Positions 1 to 4,887 of a DNA stretch of 15,628 bases are shown in pieces. Origin of the DNA: an uncultured Clostridia bacterium (GTDB lineage Bacteria > Bacillota > Clostridia > Oscillospirales > Acutalibacteraceae); NCBI GenBank assembly GCA_947302895.1, contig CAMYWU010000010.1, forward strand, positions 1-15,628, read 5' to 3'. The notes below the pieces were generated by a model, which made no database searches, was not told where the DNA came from, and was given only the letters and a program-made list of their open reading frames with translations. Within the stretch, counting starts at the first letter, position 1, and each line of letters opens with the position of its first letter. The position numbers and the translations under genes are program-made.

Positions 1-4
1 TGTA

Positions 5-91
5 TTAGGATTCTATTTCTACAAACTTATTACAGATAGGTGAAGCGGTTAACAATTTTTCAAGTGAATTTATTGAAGCATATAATATCAT
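5..91 (-). CDS. possible 28-residue small protein
   Basis: A short frame of 28 codons starts with ATG at 91-89 and ends with TAA at 7-5. It is supported by an AAAGGAG ribosome binding site 8 bases before the ATG and by an extended -10 promoter (TGTTATAAT) about 30 bases upstream. The peptide begins MILYASINSLEKLL and ends FVEIES, with no signal peptide, membrane segment or family I recognise. It lies beyond the integrase terminator, so it may be flanking host DNA or an end piece of the element. It could also be the beginning of a gene cut short by insertion or decay. Expression signals are seen directly; that a peptide is made is inference. Confidence 0.35.
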   Translation of the reverse strand: MILYASINSLEKLLTASPICNKFVEIES

Positions 92-119
92 ATTGCTATC
101 TCCTTTCTCTTCTATTAGC

Positions 120-128
120 ATTATAACA
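120..128 (-). promoter_or_regulatory. extended -10 promoter for the small frame at 5-91
   Basis: On the minus strand the bases read TGTTATAAT, a perfect TATAAT -10 box with the TGn extension. No good -35 box is visible at 16-18 bases, as is common for extended -10 promoters. Transcription would start near 113, giving a leader of about 20 bases that carries AAAGGAG before the ATG at 91. Confidence 0.45.
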
Positions 129-236
129 CAACTCATGATTTTTTAAAGGGAACTATTATAGACCGATTATTTTTGGATAATATGATTAATACTCCACTCA
201 ATGAACTATAGCTATTATTAGCCAATCTTAAATATG
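129..236. other. AT-rich noncoding flank, possible attachment region
   Basis: This AT-rich stretch between the small frame's promoter and the integrase terminator holds no supported gene. It contains short palindromes (ATAGCTAT at 208-215; GCTA-TTAT-TAGC at 211-222). The end beside a tyrosine integrase gene is where an attachment site and arm-type integrase sites are expected, but without the other end of the element no core can be picked out. No tRNA gene is visible. Confidence 0.3.
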
Positions 237-268
237 ATAAACCCTCCGCTTTTCAGCAAAGGGTTTAT
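237..268 (-). terminator. hairpin terminator after the integrase gene
   Basis: ATAAACCCT (237-245) pairs perfectly with AGGGTTTAT (260-268), with an extra inner GCT/AGC pairing in the loop. It lies 8 bases past the integrase stop codon. On the minus strand the stem is followed by a moderately T-rich run (CATATTT). The T-rich arm could also let it work on the plus strand. Confidence 0.65.
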
Positions 269-276
269 TGTTAATT

Positions 277-1476
277 CTAAGCATTCAACTTAATTATATT
301 CTTCTCGCGCTTTTCCGCTTCCTTTTCGGATATCAGATTGCTCATTGTCTCCGCAACATTCTGCTGCATCGCATCGGTCACATGCATATAGGTGTTCATC
401 GTGAAGCCTGCATCGGTGTGTCCGAGCATGTGCGATACCGTCTTTATATCCATACCCTGTTCAAGCGACAGCGTTGCGAACGAGTGGCGCAGGTCGTGGA
501 ATCTGATGTCAGGCAGCCCTGCCCTTTTCAAAATTCTGTGCAGTTTGCGTGTGACGGCATCAGGGTCCCTGTAACCTCCCGTTATCGGCGAGGGGAAGAG
601 CAGTTTCTGGTCGAGCCGCTGACTGCCTCGCAACACTTTCAGCAGGTTTATACAGTCATCGCTTATGCTGATTTTCCTGATTGAAGATTTTGTTTTCGGA
701 GGCGATACAACTAAACCTTCGGTCGTTCTCTGCAGCTGCTTGTTGACTGAAATCGTTTTTGATTTAAAGTCAACATCCTTCCATTCGAGCGCAAGGATTT
801 CGCCGCGCCTCATTCCCGTTGCTATCACAAGGTAGTAGAATTCGTAGCATTCCGAATCCCGCGCTTCGTTCAGAAAGGCGGCAAGGTCTTTCGCTGCAAG
901 CGTTTTCATTTCCTTCGGCTTATCCTCGGGAAGTTTCACCTTTGAGCAGGGATTCTTGCTTATCAGTTCTTCATCCACCGCTTTTTGCAGACAGGAGTGA
1001 AGCGCTATTTTTATATCCCTGACAGTTCTCGCTGAAAGTCCTTTTGATTTATTCCCTCTTATTCTGCCTTCGGTAAACATTTTCATAAGGAACTGCTGAC
1101 AGTTAACCGTTGACAGGCTTTTCAGCTCTATGTTGCCAAGCGAAGGATCGATATAGGTGCGGAAGAAGAATTTATAATTCTCATAAGTACCTTGGCGCAC
1201 TGCTGCCTTGCAGAAGTTTTCAATCCATATTTCAGACCACTCTTTGAGAGTCGGGTTAGGATTCTTAAGGAAGTCGCACCGTGCAAGCGTAGCCTGTTGC
1301 TCGTTGTATTCGGCAATAGCTGCGCGCAATTTTTCTTTGCACTCAGCTTGTGATTTAGCAAGAATGTATTTAACTATTTTCTTACCGTTCTCATCAACGC
1401 CGGCGTTATAGCGACCTTCCCATCTGCCGTCTTTTCTTTTGCGAAGCGTTCCTTCGCCGTTACTTCTTTTTGACAT
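277..1476 (-). CDS. int: Tyrosine recombinase/integrase (Tn916 Int-like)
   Basis: Site-specific recombinase that would integrate and excise the mobile element. Numbering from the chosen start, an N-terminal arm-binding domain (about residues 5-60, with GEGTLRKRKDGRWEGRY) is followed by a SAM-like core-binding domain (about 70-180) and a catalytic domain. The full catalytic set is visible: Arg223 in ATGMRRGE, Lys263 in PKTKSS, His327 and Arg330 in FHDLRHSFAT, His353 in MLGHTD and the nucleophile Tyr363 in TMNTYMHV. At 399 residues it is normal length and appears intact. An in-frame ATG at 1485 abuts the ribosome binding site, so the ATG at 1476, nine bases after AAAGGAG, is preferred. It follows the excisionase-like gene by about 70 bases, probably as the last gene of one operon, and ends at a hairpin. 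Confidence 0.95.
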   Translation of the reverse strand: MSKRSNGEGTLRKRKDGRWEGRYNAGVDENGKKIVKYILAKSQAECKEKLRAAIAEYNEQQATLARCDFLKNPNPTLKEWSEIWIENFCKAAVRQGTYENYKFFFRTYIDPSLGNIELKSLSTVNCQQFLMKMFTEGRIRGNKSKGLSARTVRDIKIALHSCLQKAVDEELISKNPCSKVKLPEDKPKEMKTLAAKDLAAFLNEARDSECYEFYYLVIATGMRRGEILALEWKDVDFKSKTISVNKQLQRTTEGLVVSPPKTKSSIRKISISDDCINLLKVLRGSQRLDQKLLFPSPITGGYRDPDAVTRKLHRILKRAGLPDIRFHDLRHSFATLSLEQGMDIKTVSHMLGHTDAGFTMNTYMHVTDAMQQNVAETMSNLISEKEAEKREKNIIKLNA

Positions 1477-1548
1477 AGATTTCATCTCCTTTCAGCAACA
1501 CACAATACCACAAGGTCATTGTAATATCCAGCAAAAACGCAAAGAATA

Positions 1549-1746
1549 TTACTGCCTTCTGCAATTAGTTTCAATCCATTCCTTGAGCTGTTCTTTAGGA
1601 ACGGTCATTCGCCTTCCGATATTAATTACGGGAAAGGTTTTGTCCGTTTTTATTAAATGATATAGGCTGACATCGGAAACGCCGAGCACTTCAGCCGCTT
1701 GTACAACCGATAAAGGAATCGGCAGTTCATCAAAATTTGTAAACAT
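1549..1746 (-). CDS. xis: Excisionase-like MerR/HTH_17 DNA-binding protein
   Basis: A 65-residue protein of the excisionase-type DNA-binding family. Residues 10-58 match the typical pattern: LSVVQAAEVLGVSDVSLYHLI forms the helix-turn-helix in two parts (LSVVQAAEVLGVS, then DVSLYHLI), then FPVINIGRRMTVPKEQLKEWI forms the wing and closing helix. Such proteins bend DNA at attachment sites and steer the integrase toward excision. A good ribosome binding site (AAAAGGAG) lies 6 bases before the ATG. It sits just upstream of the integrase gene and 70 bases after the relaxase gene, with a palindrome and a possible promoter in that gap. It could instead mainly repress or activate the integrase gene; family members do both. 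Confidence 0.85.
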   Translation of the reverse strand: MFTNFDELPIPLSVVQAAEVLGVSDVSLYHLIKTDKTFPVINIGRRMTVPKEQLKEWIETNCRRQ

Positions 1747-1775
1747 AGTTTTCTCCTTTTCGGTAAAATACCCTT

Positions 1776-1793
1776 TTTATAGTTCTCTATAAA
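1776..1793. repeat. palindrome upstream of the excisionase-like gene
   Basis: TTTATAG (1776-1782) and CTATAAA (1787-1793) form a perfect 7-base inverted repeat with a TTCT spacer, 30 bases before the excisionase-like start codon. On the minus strand it is followed by As rather than Ts, so it is not a terminator for the operon. It overlaps the candidate -10 box at 1786-1791, so it may be an operator. On the plus strand it is followed by GTTTTT and might stop antisense transcription. Confidence 0.4.
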
Positions 1794-1814
1794 GTTTTTG
1801 AGATTAGCAAACAA
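1786..1814 (-). promoter_or_regulatory. possible promoter for xis-int
   Basis: On the minus strand TTGTTT (1814-1809), a 17-base spacer and TATAGA (1791-1786) could form a weak sigma-70-type promoter in the gap after the relaxase gene. Both boxes are imperfect (3/6 and 4/6), so read-through from the relaxase gene remains a good alternative. Confidence 0.3.
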
Positions 1815-1816
1815 AT

Positions 1817-3352
1817 CTACATAGACATTGTGAAGCCTTCGTCTTCATCCTCATCATCTTCATCATACTGATTGCGGTAGAATTCTTCTTCGTATTTCTT
1901 CTGCTGAAGCTCCGCTTGCTGACGAAGAAGCTCCTGTTGCTCACGCTTTGTTTTAGCGTATTCGTAAGCGGCATTTACTGCGGCAGCGCCGAGGTCAATG
2001 ATTGCGGCAGCATTGTCAGCTGCTCTCTGGGATTCGCTCTCGTCTTTTTCTTTCTTGGTGTCTTCTGCATAGCCCTTCTGACCGTGAGCCTGCTTTTTCT
2101 TCATCAGCTTCTCGCGCTCTTTTTCATCAAGCTGCGAGTGTAAATCGTCAAGCCTTTTACTGCAGGCGGTGTTGATAAAGAAACCAACCATATATGCAAT
2201 GTCATTTACGATTGCTCTGTTGGTGTTATCAATTGCAGTCTGATTCTCATCCTGACTCATATCCATTTGAAGAACGTAGTTGATGATTTTGTTTTTCAGA
2301 ACCGTGAATTCTTTGTTGTCTTCAAGCGGTATGTCAGGCTCTTTGCTGCTGTCATGGTATACTGAAAGCTTTTCTCTGTTCAGTCTGTTCCATTCGGAAT
2401 ATAGCTTGCTGATTTCAGGTATCTGCGCAAGAACTTTCAGTATGTTATCAACGCTCTTCTTAACATCCTTCGGCAGATAGCCGTATTGCTTCCTTCCTTT
2501 GCAGGTTTGTAACTGTTCGGCTAACTGAACGAACTGACTAAGAAGATTATCATCAATATCTATTCTGCCGATATCATAAAGCATTTTATCAAACTTATCT
2601 TTCAGCTCTTCACGGATATCCGTTTGAAGTTTAAATAGCTTGTACTGCTCGTTGCGGAATATATCATTAGCGAAAGCACTTTTCAGTTTTTCGTAACCTT
2701 TTGCGGTAATATATCCGTTACCGTTGGCGGAATAAACCATAAGGTGTATATGCGGATGATGCTTCGTGTTATGAAATGCGGCATACCATTTCAGCTCACT
2801 AACGGCAATCTTATGCGCTTCTGCAATTTCGTTTATGTTTCGCCTGACGCAATTCTTCCACGCTTCTGCGTTATCATAACCGAGACGGGAAGCGTCTTCA
2901 CGCCTTAAACTAATGACATCTGCAAACACAATTCCGTCAACGGAAGCAATTTCCTCTGCCGCTTTTTCCAGATCAATATCATCATCCGTATCAGAAAACA
3001 AACCGTGCGAGCCGAGTTTTTCAACACCGGGGCGCTCCGCAACATAATGCGTAAGCGTTTTTAAATCTGCTGTATCTGCATTGCGCTCAACGATTGCCGA
3101 GAGCAGTTCAGACGCATTAGCCTTCGTCATATTCTTTACATATGAATCGAATTCAGGATACTGATATATATCGGGATAGTGACGGAAGGCGCGGTATATT
3201 AATTCATCCTGCTGCTTTGTACTCGGCTTGTGTTCAGCGTTTGTATCCAGCTTTTCAACGCCTTCACGGGTTGCAATATATTTCAGCAGTCTGCCCGTTC
3301 CTTGCGTACGGTTACCTTTATAGTATCTTGTTGTTACGATAATCTTAGCCAT
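1817..3352 (-). CDS. MobP-type (MobL/MobP3-like) conjugative relaxase
   Basis: A 511-residue relaxase that would nick the transfer origin and pilot the cut strand to a recipient using a helper conjugation system. The metal-binding HUH motif is clear at residues 194-203: FHNTKHHPHIHLMVYS, with His199, His201 and His203 as the likely triad. Candidate nucleophile tyrosines lie near the N terminus (Tyr10 and Tyr11 in TTRYYKG, Tyr25 in LLKYIATREGVE); the LKYIATREGVE pattern is typical of the Gram-positive MobL/MobP3 group. The C-terminal third is Lys/Glu/Gln-rich, probably coiled coil, and ends in a very acidic tail. The ATG lies two bases after the stop codon of the upstream gene and has no strong ribosome binding site, which suggests translational coupling. 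Group assignment is from pattern recall, not a search. Confidence 0.9.
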   Translation of the reverse strand: MAKIIVTTRYYKGNRTQGTGRLLKYIATREGVEKLDTNAEHKPSTKQQDELIYRAFRHYPDIYQYPEFDSYVKNMTKANASELLSAIVERNADTADLKTLTHYVAERPGVEKLGSHGLFSDTDDDIDLEKAAEEIASVDGIVFADVISLRREDASRLGYDNAEAWKNCVRRNINEIAEAHKIAVSELKWYAAFHNTKHHPHIHLMVYSANGNGYITAKGYEKLKSAFANDIFRNEQYKLFKLQTDIREELKDKFDKMLYDIGRIDIDDNLLSQFVQLAEQLQTCKGRKQYGYLPKDVKKSVDNILKVLAQIPEISKLYSEWNRLNREKLSVYHDSSKEPDIPLEDNKEFTVLKNKIINYVLQMDMSQDENQTAIDNTNRAIVNDIAYMVGFFINTACSKRLDDLHSQLDEKEREKLMKKKQAHGQKGYAEDTKKEKDESESQRAADNAAAIIDLGAAAVNAAYEYAKTKREQQELLRQQAELQQKKYEEEFYRNQYDEDDEDEDEGFTMSM

Positions 3353-3354
3353 AA

Positions 3355-3753
3355 TTATTCGGGGTTACTTTTACTGTACTCTTTTTCAAAATCAATTGTG
3401 CCATTCGTTTCGGCGACCTTCTGTGCAATAAATTGGCGCAGATTGTCTAAATAATCATCAGGAAAATCATACAAGTCAACAGCCATCTGTGTTGTCATTC
3501 CCGTATCTACTGCAAGCTTGAACAGCATATCGCAGATGTTTTTCTCTACGCCGCCGATAACATTTTTGATACTTCTGTTGATAACAGGCGATAGATAATC
3601 AAGGCTCTCCTGCTGATAAAGATAGCCGATATAGAAATCAATAGCCATGCAAACAAAATCACTTTTTGAAGTGCAGTTTGCAAGCGGCATTGCCTGTTGC
3701 ATCTTTTTAGCCTGTGAAGGATATTGATAATATACATGTCTTTCTCGTTTCAT
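3355..3753 (-). CDS. RHH-like accessory relaxosome protein (probable)
   Basis: A 132-residue protein directly upstream of, and probably translationally coupled to, the relaxase. Residues 4-45 (ERHVYYQYPSQAKKMQQAM, then CTSKSDFVCMAIDFYIGYL) have the layout of a ribbon-helix-helix domain: a short beta strand, a helix, an SKSDF turn and a second helix. The rest is mostly helical, with an acidic C terminus. Proteins of this kind (NikA/TraJ/MobC-like) bind the inverted repeat beside the nick site and recruit the relaxase; the candidate oriT is immediately upstream. The start at 3753 is chosen because a perfect GGAGG lies 8 bases before it. The frame is open upstream to 3855, but that extension would run through the oriT candidate and lacks a binding site. 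I do not recognise an exact family. Confidence 0.75.
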   Translation of the reverse strand: MKRERHVYYQYPSQAKKMQQAMPLANCTSKSDFVCMAIDFYIGYLYQQESLDYLSPVINRSIKNVIGGVEKNICDMLFKLAVDTGMTTQMAVDLYDFPDDYLDNLRQFIAQKVAETNGTIDFEKEYSKSNPE

Positions 3754-3776
3754 CAAAACCACCTCCAAAAATAGTG

Positions 3777-3838
3777 ACCCCATTTCAGACATACCCCAAA
3801 CATCTTGAAACAGTCGGCTCTGCCGTCTGTTGTGCAGT
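3777..3838. repeat. oriT-proximal inverted and direct repeats
   Basis: CAGTCGGC (3811-3818) and GCCGTCTG (3822-3829) form an inverted repeat with one mismatch. ACCCCA occurs twice, at 3777-3782 and 3793-3798, 16 bases apart. These lie between the accessory gene start and the candidate nick site and look like binding sites for relaxosome or regulatory proteins. Confidence 0.45.
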
Positions 3839-3865
3839 GTGAGGCGACGCCTCACTTAATCCTGC
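3839..3865 (+). other. oriT: Candidate origin of transfer (oriT) with IncP-like nick site
   Basis: On the plus strand a palindrome, GTGAGGCG-A-CGCCTCAC (3839-3855), is followed after three bases by ATCCTGC (3859-3865). Known MobP/IncP-type origins such as RP4 have an inverted repeat just before a nick core of the form YATCCTG|Y. Here the core reads AATCCTG|C, 7 of 8 positions, and the predicted cut falls between 3864 and 3865. It lies directly upstream of the probable accessory protein and relaxase. The cut plus strand would lead transfer toward the right of the window, with the relaxase and integrase genes entering last. The sequence pattern is seen; the function is inferred. Confidence 0.6.
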
Positions 3866-3882
3866 TTGCAATAATATTGCAA
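3866..3882. repeat. inverted repeat next to the candidate nick site
   Basis: TTGCAAT and ATTGCAA (3866-3872 and 3876-3882) form a perfect 7-base inverted repeat with an AAT spacer, starting one base after the predicted nick position. It could bind the accessory protein or host factors, or form a hairpin on the transferred strand. Confidence 0.5.
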
Positions 3883-3907
3883 AATACCGCCCTCAAACGG
3901 CTTACAG

Positions 3908-4276
3908 TCAGGCAAAATTACCCTTCTGTATTTCTTCTTTGACTTCCATAAAAGCCTTCTTCCGCTTTTTCAAATCAACGACAATATACAGATTTGATGT
4001 TTGCATATGATCGTCATCAAAACGGTGGCTCTTTTCTATCAGTCCCCATTCAAGAAGTTCCTTAACCGCTTTATCAACAGTTACAACGGAGATGTCGCCG
4101 CAGTTCTTACCGATGGTTTCCCTCGACGGATACGAGGAACCGAAACCGTCGCTGCACTTGCACAGATAAAAGAACACCATAAACGCAGTCGGACTCAAAT
4201 CATAATCAAATACATCCTCGGGGACAAGAAAGAAATGACCTGCTTTAATAAAATTATGCACTTCGGTAAACGTCAT
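3908..4276 (-). CDS. Winged-helix (HTH_36-like) replication initiator-type protein
   Basis: A 122-residue DNA-binding protein. Residues 25-105 follow the pattern seen in helix-turn-helix proteins of plasmid initiators and mobile elements: SPTAFMVFFYLCKCSD, then YPSRETIGKNCGDISVVTV with the recognition helix, VDKAVKELLEWGLIEKSHR, and SNLYIVVDL as the wing. It carries no catalytic replication domain, so it is either a regulator or an initiator-like factor. The C terminus is a short charged helix. The preferred start is the ATG at 4276, eight bases after AGGAGG; a GTG at 4285 overlaps that site. It is the first gene of the mobilization cluster, with a promoter candidate at 4330-4358, and lies just upstream of the candidate oriT, so it may control transfer genes. 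Confidence 0.75.
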   Translation of the reverse strand: MTFTEVHNFIKAGHFFLVPEDVFDYDLSPTAFMVFFYLCKCSDGFGSSYPSRETIGKNCGDISVVTVDKAVKELLEWGLIEKSHRFDDDHMQTSNLYIVVDLKKRKKAFMEVKEEIQKGNFA

Positions 4277-4310
4277 ATTGCACACCTCCTGACTATAAAA
4301 AACATATTTA

Positions 4311-4324
4311 TGGAACTTCTTCCA
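4311..4324. repeat. small inverted repeat in the leader of the HTH gene
   Basis: TGGAA-CTTC-TTCCA forms a 5-base-arm inverted repeat between the candidate promoter and the ribosome binding site of the HTH gene. It is a plausible autoregulatory operator or leader hairpin. The arms are short, so chance is possible. Confidence 0.25.
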
Positions 4325-4329
4325 TCATA

Positions 4330-4358
4330 AGCATAGCACCGCGTATTTTCGGTTGCAA
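4330..4358 (-). promoter_or_regulatory. promoter for the mobilization cluster
   Basis: On the minus strand TTGCAA (4358-4353), a 17-base spacer and TATGCT (4335-4330) with a preceding TGC (extended -10) form a reasonable promoter. It sits about 50 bases upstream of the HTH gene start and downstream of a terminator, so it is the first chance for new transcription into the mobilization genes. Confidence 0.5.
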
Positions 4359-4486
4359 CAACAATCAATTCACCGTACTGTTTCTTGGACACAAAAGCAC
4401 ATAGCGTTGCATATGGAAACAATTTTTATTGACTCTGCAAATAAGATAATTTACAATTTTAATATCATTTTCAAAGCAAAAAACTA

Positions 4487-4511
4487 CCGCCCTGCATCTT
4501 TCGCAGGGCGG
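4487..4511 (-). terminator. strong rho-independent terminator after the DUF6809-like gene
   Basis: CCGCCCTGC (4487-4495) pairs perfectly with GCAGGGCGG (4503-4511) around a 7-base loop. On the minus strand it begins three bases after the stop codon and is followed by TAGTTTTTT. It separates the DUF6809-like gene from the mobilization cluster. Confidence 0.85.
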
Positions 4512-4514
4512 CTT

Positions 4515-4775
4515 TCATTTTGTTTCAATCATTATTTTCATCGCAAGGGAGAAACCTGTTTTGAATGCATCTTCCGCAATCACGGATGCTAATTCATTAG
4601 ATGCAGTCAGGTATTTTTCAAACAGTACCTTCTGCTCAGAAGTCATCCCTGAACTGATTTCCTGCTGCATTCTTCCTACCAGATTTAAACTCTCAATATA
4701 CCTCGGGTTTCTTTTCAGCGTTTCGGTATCGCACGGTTCTATGTTTCCGTAGTATAAATTTTCAAGCGTAGTCAT
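4515..4775 (-). CDS. DUF6809-like small protein
   Basis: An 86-residue, probably helical cytoplasmic protein. It begins MTTLENLYYGNIEPC and ends in EDAFKTGFSLAMKIMIET, the start and end patterns I associate with DUF6809, a family of unknown role common in Clostridia and often found on mobile elements. The middle (SEQKVLFEKYLTASNELASV) looks like an amphipathic helix. The start at 4775 is chosen because AAAGGAG lies 7 bases upstream; a longer frame to 4808 has no such site. It stands alone, with the giant gene's terminator upstream and its own strong terminator downstream, so it should be a separate transcript. Family assignment is from memory of the pattern. Confidence 0.75.
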   Translation of the reverse strand: MTTLENLYYGNIEPCDTETLKRNPRYIESLNLVGRMQQEISSGMTSEQKVLFEKYLTASNELASVIAEDAFKTGFSLAMKIMIETK

Positions 4776-4835
4776 TGTATCACTCCTTTGCAACACAACA
4801 ACTACCACACTTCATTTTGAAAGTCCAGAGAAAAG

Positions 4836-4865
4836 AAGCTGCCCCGCATTTCTGCGAGGCAGCTT
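4836..4865 (-). terminator. terminator after the giant surface protein gene
   Basis: AAGCTGCC (4836-4843) pairs with GGCAGCTT (4858-4865), with a second inner stem CGCA/TGCG around a TTTC loop and a single mismatch between them. It lies 22 bases past the stop codon of the giant gene. On the minus strand the stem is followed by the pyrimidine-rich CTTTTCTC. Confidence 0.75.
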
Positions 4866-4887
4866 TTGTATATCCGAAAGGATTTAA

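Noticed and set aside
1..276. tRNA gene as integration target at the left end
   Set aside because: No cloverleaf, T-loop sequence or CCA end can be seen on either strand.
268..684. Plus-strand frame of 138 codons
   Set aside because: It is entirely antisense to the intact integrase gene, with no family resemblance or start signals.
3754..3855. Upstream extension of the accessory gene to 3855
   Set aside because: A perfect GGAGG site precedes the ATG at 3753; the extension would translate through the inverted repeats of the candidate oriT and has no binding site.
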